DNA of 64,000 nucleotides from Clostridiales bacterium (GCA_012839345.1 DUNN01000016.1:1-64000); one strand, 5' to 3'. Shown: positions 25,295 through 34,663, numbered from the stretch's first letter. A program made the numbers and translations. The notes: generated from the sequence alone by a model not told the origin.

Positions 25295-25382
25295 GCCGCC
25301 CGATTACACGGAACTGCGCTCTATTTGTTTTTCAGTATACCATACTGTCTAACAAATGGGGCGCAGTTCTGTTTCGGGCGGC
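25295..25382. repeat. 88-nt multi-tier hairpin between rpmB and plsY
   Basis: Nested inverted repeats run inward from both ends: GCCGCCCG/CGGGCGGC, GAACTGCGC/GCGCAGTTC, TTTGTT/AACAAA and AGTAT/ATACT around a 3-nt tip, separated by near-symmetric internal loops. On the minus strand the base is followed by GTTTTT, so it can terminate plsY. The arms are far longer than a usual terminator needs. It lies between the convergent ends of rpmB and plsY. A palindromic mobile-type element or structured RNA is possible. Confidence 0.7.
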
Positions 25383-25422
25383 ACTTTTCATGCTTTAAAA
25401 AGAAGCGGATGCTATGTTGAAA

Positions 25423-26157
25423 TTAGTTCGTCTTCTTATGAATGGAAATCTTTTTCTCTTCTCCCTTTCGAATTCGCTGAATATTGGAACGATGCTTATA
25501 AATCAGGATCATCGCCATCAGTAAGGAGATTGCTGTTGTGACGGCCACATAAGTAATAGATGCCGTGCTGGAAGCCGAACCGGCCCGGTAATCCGCAAAG
25601 AAAGTGACCAAAAACGTAACAATCGGTAACGCAGATGCTGCGCAGATGGAACTCAGAGACACAATTCTGGAAATGAAAAAAACAATAATAAACACGCAGA
25701 TGACGGGAATAAATACGCGCCAGTCAATCAGCGCGATCATGGCGGCACAGGTAAGAACCCCTTTTCCGCCCTTAAAACCGAAATAGACGGGATAAATGTG
25801 GCCAATGACGCAGAGAACGCCCGCAATATATGCCCCATACTGAGAAATAAAGTACAGCATTCCACTCGAAATTCCGGCCTGCATACCTGCGAAGTAGAAT
25901 ACATATCTTCCGATTAAAACGGATACCGCGCCCTTTGCAAAATCAAAAACAAAGGTAAACGCCGCCGCTTTTGCCCCAACGGAGCGCAGCACATTGGTCG
26001 CGCCGGCATTTCCACTCCCCATGGTGCGGATGTCGGCATGGTTATCAAAAATCCTGGTAAAGATGATGGAAAAGCTGATGCTCCCCAACAGATAGGCCAC
26101 AACCGCTACCAACACCGACGGCAGCGCGAAGATTTGTAAATAATTCAAATTCGGCAA
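25423..26157 (-). CDS. plsY: Glycerol-3-phosphate acyltransferase PlsY
   Basis: This membrane acyltransferase of about 240 residues uses acyl-phosphate to make lysophosphatidate. The three PlsY motifs are visible: GSISFSII, SGNAGATNVLRSVG (about 48-62) and FGFKGGKGV (about 125). Several hydrophobic helices span it. The start is TTG; one at 26157 directly abuts the AGGGGG, and one at 26148 is better spaced. It follows der by 4 bp. Confidence 0.94.
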   Translation of the reverse strand: MPNLNYLQIFALPSVLVAVVAYLLGSISFSIIFTRIFDNHADIRTMGSGNAGATNVLRSVGAKAAAFTFVFDFAKGAVSVLIGRYVFYFAGMQAGISSGMLYFISQYGAYIAGVLCVIGHIYPVYFGFKGGKGVLTCAAMIALIDWRVFIPVICVFIIVFFISRIVSLSSICAASALPIVTFLVTFFADYRAGSASSTASITYVAVTTAISLLMAMILIYKHRSNIQRIRKGEEKKISIHKKTN

Positions 26158-26161
26158 CCCC

Positions 26162-27490
26162 CTATTTGTCTCCGCGCTCTCGCACGATCATGCGAACCGG
26201 TGTTCCTTCCAAACCAAATGTTTCTCGGATCCGGTTTTCCAAATATCTTTGATAGGAATAATGGAACAGATCTGCAGAATTCACAAAGCAGACAAAAGTA
26301 GGAGGCTTTACGGAAGCCTGGGTCATGTAATAGATTTTCAGTCTTCTGCCCTTATCCGTAGGCGGCTGCACGCGCGCCACAGCCTGCGCAAGAACATCGT
26401 TCAGCATTCCCGTGGAAATTCGCATGGAATTCGAATTGGCGACGTGTTTAATCAGTTCAAACAGGCGGTCAATCCGCTGGCCCGTTTTCGCGGAAATGAA
26501 AATAATCGGCGCATAAGACATAAACGAAAAGTCTTTCTCCAATGATTTGCGGGCTTCAATCATGGTGTGGTCGTCCTTTTCAACCATATCCCACTTATTG
26601 ACCACAATGATGCAGCCCTTTCCTGCCTCGTGCGCAAGGCCCGCCACCTTGGAGTCCTGATCGGTAAACCCAACTGAAGCGTCAATCATAATTACGCACA
26701 CATCCGCGCGCTCAATGGCCATTTGGGCACGCAGATTGCTGTACCGCTCGATGCTTTCTTCCACCTTGTTCTTCCGGCGCAGTCCGGCAGTGTCAATCAG
26801 AGTAAAACGACCGTATTCATTTTCAATCGTAGTATCAATCGCGTCACGGGTCGTTCCGGCGATATCGGACACGATGCACCGTTGTTCCCCACAGATTTTA
26901 TTGACCAAAGAGGATTTGCCCACGTTTGGCTTTCCGATAATCGCAACGCGGATCAGTTCGCCATCGGTATCCGTTTCCTCTTCCTGCGGCAGATGCTGCA
27001 CAATGGCATCCAAAAGGTCACCGGAACCAAGGCCGTGGACAGAAGAAACCGCAATGGGGTCACCAAGGCCAAGGTTGTAAAATTCATAGAACTCCGCCGG
27101 AGGAGCCCCGATGGTGTCGCATTTATTCACACAGAGCACTACCGGTCTGCCGCTTTTTTGCAACATGGAGGCAATATCAGAGTCCGACGCAACCAGCCCG
27201 GTACGAACATCCGTGACAAAAACAATCACGTCAGCCGCATCAATCGCCAGCTGGGCCTGCATCCGCATCTGCGATAGAATAATATCATCGGTATTCGGCT
27301 CTATACCGCCGGTATCCACCAAAGAAAAATGATGACCGCTCCATTCGCAGTCACCGTAAATACGGTCCCGCGTTACGCCCGGAGTGTCATCTACGATGGA
27401 AAGGCGCTGACCGATTAATTTATTAAACAATGTCGACTTACCCACGTTGGGGCGGCCGACAATTGCAACGACCGGTTTAGACACTGGCAT
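26162..27490 (-). CDS. der: Ribosome-associated GTPase Der (EngA)
   Basis: This 442-residue protein has two tandem G domains: the first with GRPNVGKSTL and DTGGI, the second with GKPNVGKSSL and DTAGL. A C-terminal KH-like domain (about 355-442) follows. It is needed for 50S assembly. The start is ATG at 27490 or GTG at 27481, which gives the common SKPVVAIVGRPN start. It overlaps the 3' end of the DUF512 gene by 14 bp. Confidence 0.96.
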   Translation of the reverse strand: MPVSKPVVAIVGRPNVGKSTLFNKLIGQRLSIVDDTPGVTRDRIYGDCEWSGHHFSLVDTGGIEPNTDDIILSQMRMQAQLAIDAADVIVFVTDVRTGLVASDSDIASMLQKSGRPVVLCVNKCDTIGAPPAEFYEFYNLGLGDPIAVSSVHGLGSGDLLDAIVQHLPQEEETDTDGELIRVAIIGKPNVGKSSLVNKICGEQRCIVSDIAGTTRDAIDTTIENEYGRFTLIDTAGLRRKNKVEESIERYSNLRAQMAIERADVCVIMIDASVGFTDQDSKVAGLAHEAGKGCIIVVNKWDMVEKDDHTMIEARKSLEKDFSFMSYAPIIFISAKTGQRIDRLFELIKHVANSNSMRISTGMLNDVLAQAVARVQPPTDKGRRLKIYYMTQASVKPPTFVCFVNSADLFHYSYQRYLENRIRETFGLEGTPVRMIVRERGDK

Positions 27491-28793
27491 CACTTCCTAT
27501 TATTGCATTTAACAGCTCATATCCGTCGTTTGGGATCACTGTAACTTTTACATTCAGTTCCCTTTCAACATCTTCCACTGTAACATCATCCAGAAAAACA
27601 TTCGTTTCATGCCGCAGCATAACATTCGGCATAATTAATTCGGAACCGAGCTGTTTTCCCTTCAGCTGGCGAATGATATCGCCCCCGGTAACCAAACCGG
27701 CTACATTGATAGTATGACCAAAAAAATCATTCCGAATTGGTACCACATTGCAAGTAAGATTATGGCATTTTATTCGTAATTCGTCAAGCAGTTCGTCCAA
27801 AAAAGGATGGGCAGCCGTTCCGGTGATAAGCGTGACGGAGCGTTCTTCAGACATACCCGAAAAATCCTCCAGCGCAAATTCGAACTCCTGCTTCAAATTT
27901 GCCAGAAGGCCCACTCCGTTTTCCAACTGATCAAAATCACCGTAAAAGAATGCAGGAGGAATCGGGCGGTTTGCCTTTAAATAAAATTCGTCCGCCGCGT
28001 AACAGATTTTTGCACCGTACTTTGCTTCAAAATTCTCCGCATACCGTTCGACAATCCGAATCGTTTCCTCCGCGGAAAACGCATCGTACGACTTAAGGGG
28101 ATAAAGATCCTCCCGGAATTTGGTTAAGCCGACCGGAACAACCGCAATGCTCTGCACCGACGGATAAAGCGCGCCAAGGTCGCTGAGGGAGCGTTCCAGC
28201 TCCTTGCCGTCGTTCAGCCCGGGGCAAAGCACCAGCTGGGAATTGATTTTCACGCCGGCCTCTGCCAGGCGGTAAAGGATTTTCAGGGAATCACCGGCAA
28301 AGCGGTTCCCCATCATTTTCACCCGCAGTTCGGGGTTGGTTGTATGGACGGAAATATTGACCGGGCTGATGTGCATTTTAATAATGCGTTCCACATCGCG
28401 GTCACTGATGTTGGTCAGGGTAATATAATTCCCGAATAAAAAGGACAGCCGGGAATCGTCATCTTTAAAGTACAGGCTGCTGCGCATTCCCTTGGGAAGC
28501 TGGTCGATAAAGCAGAAAACGCATTTGTTGCGGCAGGAATGCTCCTGATCCATCAGATAGGTTTCAAATTCCAACCCAATCGGCTCATATTCCCCTTTTC
28601 GAATCTGTACGTTGCGAACCTGACCATCTTTCCCCTTTATGGCAATAGAAAGACTTTTATTGGTTTCGTAAAACCGGTAATCCAGAACGTCGCAGATTTC
28701 ATTGGAGTTGATGGAAACCAGCGTTTCGCCAGGGCAAATGCCCGCAAGCTCCGCTGGGCTGTCTTTATCAACCGAAAAAATTTTTACCGACAT
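27477..28793 (-). CDS. DUF512 radical-SAM-like protein with PDZ domain
   Basis: This 438-residue protein has an N-terminal PDZ-like domain (about 1-65; DSPAELAGICPGETLVSIN). A radical-SAM-like CRNKCVFCFIDQLP cluster (CX3CX2C) follows near residue 88, then the DUF512 C-terminal domain. Its reaction is not known, although it is widespread in Firmicutes and Cyanobacteria. AGGAG stands before the ATG at 28793. Co-occurrence with der and plsY is common in clostridia, hinting at a role in ribosome or tRNA biology (inference). Confidence 0.88.
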   Translation of the reverse strand: MSVKIFSVDKDSPAELAGICPGETLVSINSNEICDVLDYRFYETNKSLSIAIKGKDGQVRNVQIRKGEYEPIGLEFETYLMDQEHSCRNKCVFCFIDQLPKGMRSSLYFKDDDSRLSFLFGNYITLTNISDRDVERIIKMHISPVNISVHTTNPELRVKMMGNRFAGDSLKILYRLAEAGVKINSQLVLCPGLNDGKELERSLSDLGALYPSVQSIAVVPVGLTKFREDLYPLKSYDAFSAEETIRIVERYAENFEAKYGAKICYAADEFYLKANRPIPPAFFYGDFDQLENGVGLLANLKQEFEFALEDFSGMSEERSVTLITGTAAHPFLDELLDELRIKCHNLTCNVVPIRNDFFGHTINVAGLVTGGDIIRQLKGKQLGSELIMPNVMLRHETNVFLDDVTVEDVERELNVKVTVIPNDGYELLNAIIGSDASV

Positions 28794-28900
28794 GGCGACT
28801 CCTAACAATACTGAATAATCTAAAGAGTTCTCGTTTTCTTCCGGTGAAAAATCGCATCACTTTTTACGCTTCACACCGATTAAAACGGATTCTAAAATCA

Positions 28901-28930
28901 AAAAAATAAGAGAAGGATTTCTCCTTCTCT
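28901..28930 (-). terminator. Intrinsic terminator of yceD-rpmF
   Basis: A perfect 9-bp stem (28909-28917 with 28922-28930; AGAGAAGGA), 4-nt loop, followed on the minus strand by TATTTTTTT. It lies just after the rpmF stop. Confidence 0.9.
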
Positions 28931-28951
28931 CCATTTCCGGAAAATCAAGAA

Positions 28952-29134
28952 TTAGGCTTCCTTCTTAATTACTTCCCTGCCGTTGTAATAACCGCAGCTG
29001 TCGCAAACTCTGTGGGGAGCCTTATACTCGCCGCATTTCGGGCACTTCATCAGAGCAGGAGCACTAATCTTCCAAACATTTGAACGTCTTTTATTTTGTC
29101 TGGCACTTGATACTTTTCTCTTTGGTACAGCCAT
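28952..29134 (-). CDS. rpmF: 50S ribosomal protein L32
   Basis: This 60-residue L32 begins AVPKRKVSSARQNKRRS and contains the zinc ribbon CPKCGEYKAPHRVCDSCGYY. An AAGGAGG precedes the ATG at 29134. It is paired with yceD upstream, the standard yceD-rpmF arrangement. Confidence 0.97.
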   Translation of the reverse strand: MAVPKRKVSSARQNKRRSNVWKISAPALMKCPKCGEYKAPHRVCDSCGYYNGREVIKKEA

Positions 29135-29161
29135 TATCAGCACCTCCTTAATAAACTCGGA

Positions 29162-29656
29162 CTAATCTATCAGTGTTTTAAGAACCTCCAGGCGAGGATC
29201 AACCTGATGCGTATTGCAGTTGCATGGCCCTTCGTTCAGGTCTTTGCCGCAAACCGGGCACAGGCCTTTGCAGTCTTCGCTGCAAAGAAACTTGGTCGGC
29301 AGTTCCAGCAAAATATCCGCCCGGATCAACTCGTCCAAATCCAGCTTATAGTCCTGAACTTCCACATAATGCTCTTCATCGTCTTTTTCCAACGACAAAA
29401 CGAGAACATGAGAAAATTTGTACTGATAGTGCTTTTCAATCTGCCGAGCACAACGGTCACACGGAATGGAAAACACGAAGGAAACATCAGCGTCCAGCGT
29501 GGCAAAACCGTCATGGCTTTTTACAGTACCCTGAATTGATACAGGTGAAACGAACGGGTAAGTTCTGTTGATATCCGTCGAAGACAAGTCCAATTCATAA
29601 TCAAAGGATAAACTTTCCTGTTCGCCGGAAAACACCTTTTTTAAATCCAGAAGCAT
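29162..29656 (-). CDS. YceD family protein (DUF177)
   Basis: This 164-residue YceD/DUF177 protein is linked in other bacteria and plants to 23S rRNA accumulation. Cysteine pairs (CDRC near 78; CSEDCKGLCPVCGKDL near 131) suggest metal binding in the firmicute form. A GAGGTG ribosome binding site is 8 nt before the ATG. A consensus promoter is just upstream, and rpmF follows 27 bp downstream. Confidence 0.92.
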   Translation of the reverse strand: MLLDLKKVFSGEQESLSFDYELDLSSTDINRTYPFVSPVSIQGTVKSHDGFATLDADVSFVFSIPCDRCARQIEKHYQYKFSHVLVLSLEKDDEEHYVEVQDYKLDLDELIRADILLELPTKFLCSEDCKGLCPVCGKDLNEGPCNCNTHQVDPRLEVLKTLID

Positions 29657-29683
29657 AATAACACCTCAGCGCTACATTCATTT

Positions 29684-29712
29684 ATTATATCGGTTCCTTC
29701 GTATTTTGTCAA
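29684..29712 (-). promoter_or_regulatory. Consensus sigma-A promoter of yceD-rpmF
   Basis: Minus-strand TTGACA (29707-29712), 17-bp spacer, TATAAT (29684-29689): perfect on both hexamers and spacing. This fits a highly expressed ribosomal operon. The leader is about 20 nt. Confidence 0.93.
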
Positions 29713-29911
29713 TAAAAATTTCCTATATTCAAACATTTTCTCACAAAAGTGCTGCCGGAAGAGGAAAGAACCGTTCATTCAGTCACCTAACAGCCGCCGA
29801 AAGCCGCGAAATCCCTTGAATGAGCGGCCTTGGAACTGTATTGGCAACGGTTACTCTGCGCCCCCCGGCAGCAAGCTTTATTGACTCCTTATAAAGGGAA
29901 CCGGAATCCGG
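29713..29911. other. Gene-free stretch with possible decayed sequence
   Basis: About 200 bp separate the small P-loop gene from the yceD promoter. No gene with a ribosome binding site was found. In the P-loop gene's frame, 42 codons stay open past its TAA (SLYKESIKLAAGGRRVTVA…). A segment around 29850-29880 loosely resembles one near 56600-56640, which may mark a degenerate intergenic repeat. Confidence 0.3.
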
Positions 29912-30328
29912 TTAGACCTGAACTGCGAATTCGTTAATCTCTTTCGGAAGTTCAGACGGCTCAATGGAAACAAGAAGGGTAATTTTCGTGTCGGCTAAAG
30001 CAGAAAGTGAATTCATCTTTTGCACAAAAGAAACGAGTACATTCGTATCCTGACCAATGATTTTGAGCGTAGAGTCTACAAACAGATCTGTCACATCATA
30101 GTTGCCCGCGCAAATACCGCTGATAAACCCGCAGAGCGCATCCGCACCCTGAATACCGTACGCATCTGTGTCAATCAAACGTGCCTGATGGGAAATATCA
30201 TAGGTAAGCTTCAGACCCTTTTCAACTACAACTACATTACCATTGGATTTTTCAATTGCCTCGTTTGCGCGCTCAATCAGTTTTTTTGTTTTGCCCGAAC
30301 CTTTTTTGCCAACGATGAGAGTAATCAT
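29912..30328 (-). CDS. Small P-loop protein of unknown function
   Basis: This 138-residue protein opens with a Walker A motif (MITLIVGKKGSGKTKK). A short acidic segment DLFVDST near 89 could be a Walker B-like strand. The rest is a small alpha/beta domain with no recognisable catalytic signature. Proteins of this kind are sometimes labelled PilT-like by weak similarity, which I do not endorse. AGGAGG stands before the ATG at 30328. It follows pgi by 58 bp and may be in its transcript. Confidence 0.75.
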   Translation of the reverse strand: MITLIVGKKGSGKTKKLIERANEAIEKSNGNVVVVEKGLKLTYDISHQARLIDTDAYGIQGADALCGFISGICAGNYDVTDLFVDSTLKIIGQDTNVLVSFVQKMNSLSALADTKITLLVSIEPSELPKEINEFAVQV

Positions 30329-30386
30329 AAAAACTCCTCCTGCTTTCATTAATTATTTCCGTCGAAACGGATTCTTGCTGTAATTT

Positions 30387-31727
30387 TTAATTTTTCAATC
30401 TGGCTTCCAACGCCTCTTTTTCGGATTCGTAACCCGGTTTGCCCAGTAAGGCGAACATATTCTTCTTATAGCTTTCCACGCCGGGCTGGTCAAACGGGTT
30501 CACACCCATTAAATAGCCCGAAATTGCGCAGGCTTTTTCAAAGAAATAAATCATGTAACCAAGGGTATCCTCGGAAAAGTCGGAAGCATGCAGTACAACG
30601 TTGGGGACTCCGCCGTCCGTGTGGGCAAGAACGGTGCCTTCAAACGCCTTGCGGTTAATGTACGCCATGCTTTTGCCTTCCAGGAAGTTCAACCCATCTA
30701 CATTTTCCGGGTCGTTGCCAATAAAGAGGTCTTTCTTTGCCTTGTCAAACAGTACCACCGTTTCAAACAGGGAGCGTCTGCCGTCCTGAATGTACTGGCC
30801 CATAGAGTGCAGGTCGGTGGAAAAAATGACGGAAGCTGGGAACAGGCCCTTTTTGTTTTTGCCTTCGCTTTCGCCATAAAGCTGCTTCCACCATTCGCAC
30901 ATCATGGTATAGGCGGGTTCATAGCTGACAAGAATCTCAATTTCTTTGCCCTTGCGGTAAAGAATATTGCGAATTGCCGCGTATTTATAGCAATCGTTCG
31001 TCGCCAGATCCGGGTTATTCAGTTCTTTCTGCGCTTTTGCTGCGCCGGCCATCAAAGCGTCGATATCCGCGCCGCTGACCGCAATTGGCAGTAAACCAAC
31101 AGCCGTTAGGACGGAGTAGCGTCCGCCCACGTCATCCGGAACTACAAACGTTTCATAGCCTTCCTTGTCCGCCAACTGCTTCAGAGTGCCGCGCGCACGG
31201 TCTGTGGTGCAGTAAATGCGTTTGCGCGCTTCCTCTTTTCCGTATTTCTTTTCCAAATAATTGCGGAACACACGGAATGCAATGGCAGGTTCCGTTGTCG
31301 TGCCGGATTTTGAAATCATGTTAATAGAAACGTCTTTGCCTTCGCAGATTTCCAGAAGTTCGCTTAATGCGGTGGAACTGATGCTGTTGCCGGCAAAATA
31401 AATATCGGGAGTATCCTTTTTCAGAGCGTTGTAATTCGGTGATTTCAGGAACTCAATTGCAGCACGGGCACCAAGATAAGAACCGCCGATGCCAATTACG
31501 ATAAACACATCGGTATCCGATTTGATTTTCTGGGCAGCTGCCTTGATTCGTGCAAACTCCTGTTTGTCGTAATCGGTCGGGAGATTGACCCAGCCAATAA
31601 AATCATTTCCCATTCCGGTACCGGAGTGAAGCATTTCATGCGCCAACTTCACCTGGGGCGCAATTGCAGTATATTCATTGTTGCCGATAAATTCGGAAAG
31701 ATGTTTTGCATCAAGTTGAACCGACAT
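30387..31727 (-). CDS. pgi: Glucose-6-phosphate isomerase
   Basis: This 446-residue isomerase interconverts glucose-6-P and fructose-6-P in glycolysis. Conserved segments are [16 protein letters not shown] (about 79), [14 protein letters not shown] (about 139), the [15 protein letters not shown] signature (about 200) and a QPGVESYKK end that carries the catalytic Lys. AGGAGGAG precedes the ATG. A consensus-like promoter lies 37 bp upstream. Confidence 0.97.
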   Translation of the reverse strand: MSVQLDAKHLSEFIGNNEYTAIAPQVKLAHEMLHSGTGMGNDFIGWVNLPTDYDKQEFARIKAAAQKIKSDTDVFIVIGIGGSYLGARAAIEFLKSPNYNALKKDTPDIYFAGNSISSTALSELLEICEGKDVSINMISKSGTTTEPAIAFRVFRNYLEKKYGKEEARKRIYCTTDRARGTLKQLADKEGYETFVVPDDVGGRYSVLTAVGLLPIAVSGADIDALMAGAAKAQKELNNPDLATNDCYKYAAIRNILYRKGKEIEILVSYEPAYTMMCEWWKQLYGESEGKNKKGLFPASVIFSTDLHSMGQYIQDGRRSLFETVVLFDKAKKDLFIGNDPENVDGLNFLEGKSMAYINRKAFEGTVLAHTDGGVPNVVLHASDFSEDTLGYMIYFFEKACAISGYLMGVNPFDQPGVESYKKNMFALLGKPGYESEKEALEARLKN

Positions 31728-31763
31728 AAAGTCTCCTCCTAAATATGGCTATTGATTGACTTT

Positions 31764-31792
31764 ATTTTACAATATGTTGAAAGGTTTTGCAA
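31764..31792 (-). promoter_or_regulatory. Promoter of pgi
   Basis: Minus-strand TTGCAA (31787-31792), 17 bp, TAAAAT (31764-31769). It lies between the dacF stop and pgi. Confidence 0.8.
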
Positions 31793-31829
31793 GGAGGAGT
31801 GGGGTATTTTATTAATTTTTCCTATAAAA

Positions 31830-32978
31830 TTAATACATTTTCAGCAGATGTTTTGCCAATAAACGGAATACCAGAGAAAAGCTAATTTGTTCCACGTCGT
31901 TTTTTGCATTAATCGTATATTCCTTTACCACATCATTCCCAAGGGTATAGGTAATTTTCCCTACGACCTGCCCTTTTTTCACCGGGGCGGCAACCGATTC
32001 CTGATAGGTCACTTTTGACTTAATATCCTTTTGTTTGCCTTTTGGAACAAGGATGCTGCCGTCTGCGGCACAAACGGTTTCCACTTCGCTGCTCATCCCG
32101 TTGGTAACCGGAACTGGGTGCAGCGCATCGTTTGGAATAGCAGGGGTCGTAACCGCCCAGTTGGAAAAGCCGTAATCCAGCAAAGTGGCAGCGGCTGCAA
32201 AGCGGTCTTTTGTATTGGAGGAACCAAGAACCACGGCAATCAGCTGAACGCCGTCGCGTTCTGCGGTCGCGGTAATGCAGCTGCCCGCTTTTCCGGTTGT
32301 TCCGGTTTTCAGGCCGGTAATGCCGGAATAGGATTTCAGCAGTTTGTTGGTGTTCACCAGCTGCGTTTTCCCGTCGCGCAGATAATCCATCCACGTCTTG
32401 GTATAATCAAAGATTTTTTTATGTTTCGTCAATTCGCGGGACATAACCGCCACATCGTAGGCGGAGGTTACATGGCCGTCTTCATCCAGCCCATTGCAGT
32501 TTTTGAAGGTGGTTTCTTTCATGCCGAGTTCCTTGGCCTTTTCGTTCATCTGCTGCAGGAATTCATCTTCACTGCCCGCGACAAATTCGGCCAGTGCCAC
32601 CGCTGCATCGTTCGCGCTGGCAATGACCGTCGCTTTTAGCATATCGTCAACACTCATGGTCTCCCCCGGCTTCAGCCAGATATCGGACCCGCCCATGGAC
32701 GCAGCGTGTTCGCTCGTGCTCACGATATCGGTTAGTTTGATTTTGCCGGAATCCAGCGCCTCCATTACTAGGAGCAGCGTCATTACCTTTGTAATCGACG
32801 CGCAGGCGCGCTTTTCATGAGCGTTTTTTTCATAGAGGATTTTCCCCGTCTGAGCCTCCATCAGCAGAGCGGAGGGTGCTTTCACCTCCGTGTCGGCCAA
32901 CGCAGCCGCCCGCACCGGCAAGGCAGAAATTAGAATCAAGAAAGATAAAAAACATGCCGACAATTTTTTCAACATCAT
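31830..32978 (-). CDS. D-alanyl-D-alanine carboxypeptidase (DacF-like)
   Basis: This second 382-residue low-molecular-weight penicillin-binding protein has a signal peptide (about 1-26, ending VRAAA), SITK (about 62), SANDA (about 117) and KTGTTGKAG (about 222). A C-terminal beta domain and a hydrophobic amphipathic tail follow. It shares the layout of the dacB-like protein at 20.4 kb but is clearly divergent. AGGAGG precedes the ATG. Whether it is vegetative (DacA-like) or forespore-specific (DacF-like) cannot be told from sequence alone. Confidence 0.9.
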   Translation of the reverse strand: MMLKKLSACFLSFLILISALPVRAAALADTEVKAPSALLMEAQTGKILYEKNAHEKRACASITKVMTLLLVMEALDSGKIKLTDIVSTSEHAASMGGSDIWLKPGETMSVDDMLKATVIASANDAAVALAEFVAGSEDEFLQQMNEKAKELGMKETTFKNCNGLDEDGHVTSAYDVAVMSRELTKHKKIFDYTKTWMDYLRDGKTQLVNTNKLLKSYSGITGLKTGTTGKAGSCITATAERDGVQLIAVVLGSSNTKDRFAAAATLLDYGFSNWAVTTPAIPNDALHPVPVTNGMSSEVETVCAADGSILVPKGKQKDIKSKVTYQESVAAPVKKGQVVGKITYTLGNDVVKEYTINAKNDVEQISFSLVFRLLAKHLLKMY

Positions 32979-33032
32979 TCCAGCACCTCCTATTGTTTAT
33001 TAATTCTTATGCCGCATTCGCAGGTTCTATCC

Positions 33033-33060
33033 ATAAATTTTATACATCCTCGACACGAGA
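33033..33060 (-). promoter_or_regulatory. Possible promoter of the DacF-like gene
   Basis: On the minus strand TTGTAT, about 17 bp and TATAAA lie some 50-80 bp before the start, between the hisF terminator and the gene. The match is moderate. Confidence 0.45.
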
Positions 33061-33086
33061 AATACAAAAGTCCGCCGAAAAAAGGA

Positions 33087-33141
33087 AAGAAAAAAGAAGA
33101 TGCGGTGCAATCAGCCTAAAACTGCTTTGCGGCATCTTCTT
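33087..33141 (-). terminator. Intrinsic terminator of hisHF
   Basis: A 10-bp stem (33094-33103 with 33132-33141; AAGAAGATGC) with further inner pairing, followed on the minus strand by TTTTCTTTCC. It lies 36 bp after the hisF stop. Confidence 0.75.
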
Positions 33142-33177
33142 TTGGGTTGCGTCAGCCCCAGATTTATGATGAATGAT

Positions 33178-33936
33178 TTAGCGGCGAACCGGAATTCCCC
33201 GGCCAGACAGGTAATCTTTCAGCTGCGGAATCGTGATTTCGCCGAAATGGAACAGGGACGCGGCCAGAACTGCATCAGCCTTTCCGACGGTAAAGGCATC
33301 ATAGAAATGTTCCAGTTTTCCGGCTCCGCCGGAAGCGATTACCGGAATATCCACGCTTTCCGATACCGCAGCAGTCAGTTCCAGGTCATACCCGTTCTTC
33401 ACGCCGTCACAATCCATACTGGTAAGCAGGATTTCCCCAGCTCCAAGAGCTGCGGCTTCTTTCGCCCAAGCCACCGCGTCTTTTCCGGTATCCACACGGC
33501 CGCCGTTCAAATAAACCGTCCAGTCCCCGCCTTCCCTGCGCTTTGCATCGATTGCGCAGACCACGCACTGGCTGCCGAACTTTTCCGCCGCCTCTCGGAT
33601 CACAGAAGGGTTTTTCAAAGCTGCGGAATTGACGGAGACCTTATCCGCCCCCGCCCGGAGCAGCGCCGTAAAGTCATCTACCGTCCGGATTCCTCCGCCG
33701 ACGGTAAACGGAATGAAAATCTGGTTGGCAACCCGGCGTACAATATCGAGGATAATCCCGCGTGCCTGCGCGGAAGCGGTAATATCAAGAAGTACCAATT
33801 CGTCCGCACCCTGACGGTCATATTCGGCTGCAGCTTCCACCGGGTCACCGGCATCCCGAAGATTCACAAAGGAAGTTCCTTTCACGACGCGGCCGTTGTT
33901 CACGTCAAGGCATGGAATAATTCTTTTTGCATACAT
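33178..33936 (-). CDS. hisF: Imidazole glycerol phosphate synthase cyclase subunit
   Basis: This 252-residue TIM barrel converts PRFAR and ammonia to imidazole glycerol phosphate and AICAR. The N-terminal catalytic Asp is in [10 protein letters not shown] (about 11), and the second phosphate-site motif is [10 protein letters not shown] (about 222). The ATG at 33936 is preceded by AGAGG; a frame start at 33972 has no support. HisH, its glutaminase partner, is 28 bp upstream. Other his genes are not in the window. Confidence 0.95.
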   Translation of the reverse strand: MYAKRIIPCLDVNNGRVVKGTSFVNLRDAGDPVEAAAEYDRQGADELVLLDITASAQARGIILDIVRRVANQIFIPFTVGGGIRTVDDFTALLRAGADKVSVNSAALKNPSVIREAAEKFGSQCVVCAIDAKRREGGDWTVYLNGGRVDTGKDAVAWAKEAAALGAGEILLTSMDCDGVKNGYDLELTAAVSESVDIPVIASGGAGKLEHFYDAFTVGKADAVLAASLFHFGEITIPQLKDYLSGRGIPVRR

Positions 33937-33964
33937 TTTTATGAGCATCCTCTCTGTTTCGGGG

Positions 33965-34576
33965 TTATCCAACTAAACGGATAAAATTACGAAGCATCTG
34001 CAGACCGGTTTTTCCGCTTTTTTCCGGGTGAAACTGTGTGGCTGTAACGCTGCCGTGATGTACCGCCGCATCAATCCGAATGCCATACTGCGTGACGGCA
34101 GAAACAATTTCCGGCTGCTCCGCCGCAAGATAATAGGAATGTACAAAATAGACATAGGGATTTGGCTCCAGCCCCTGAAAAATCCCGTCCTGCTCCCTCA
34201 ACTCCAGGGAATTCCACCCAATATGGGGAATTTTCAGTCCGGTTTCCGCCGGAATCTTCCGGATGGTTCCACGGAATACCCCAAGCCCACTAACCCCGGG
34301 CGATTCCTCGCTGCCCTCAAACAAAAGCTGCAAACCAAGGCAGATGCCGAAAAACGGTTTGCCGGATTCAATAAAATCCAGCACGGGATTGACCAGATGG
34401 GACTGCTTCATGCATTTCATGGAATCGCCGAATGCTCCGACTCCCGGCAGCACTGCGGCGTCCGCCTGCTTCAGTTCTTCCGGGTCGGAGGTAACGCAGA
34501 TATCCGCCCCGATATATTGGAACGCTTTTACAACACTTTGCAGATTTCCAGCTCCGTAATCGATTACAGAAATCAT
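33965..34576 (-). CDS. hisH: Imidazole glycerol phosphate synthase glutaminase subunit
   Basis: This 203-residue class I glutamine amidotransferase begins [14 protein letters not shown]. The nucleophile Cys is in [10 protein letters not shown] near residue 80, and the His/Glu pair is in TQFHPEKSG near 186. It forms the HisHF complex, feeding ammonia through the HisF barrel. AAAGGA precedes the ATG. Confidence 0.96.
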   Translation of the reverse strand: MISVIDYGAGNLQSVVKAFQYIGADICVTSDPEELKQADAAVLPGVGAFGDSMKCMKQSHLVNPVLDFIESGKPFFGICLGLQLLFEGSEESPGVSGLGVFRGTIRKIPAETGLKIPHIGWNSLELREQDGIFQGLEPNPYVYFVHSYYLAAEQPEIVSAVTQYGIRIDAAVHHGSVTATQFHPEKSGKTGLQMLRNFIRLVG

Positions 34577-34621
34577 AACTTATTATCCTTTTCCCATATT
34601 GTCGTTTCAAAATCCGCTTTT

Positions 34622-34650
34622 ATTTTATCACTTTATCACACTAAAGTCAA
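34622..34650 (-). promoter_or_regulatory. Promoter of hisHF
   Basis: Minus-strand TTGACT (34645-34650), 17 bp, TAAAAT (34622-34627), about 40 bp upstream of hisH. It starts shortly after the glpK terminator. Confidence 0.82.
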
Positions 34651-34663
34651 ATAACAGCGAATA

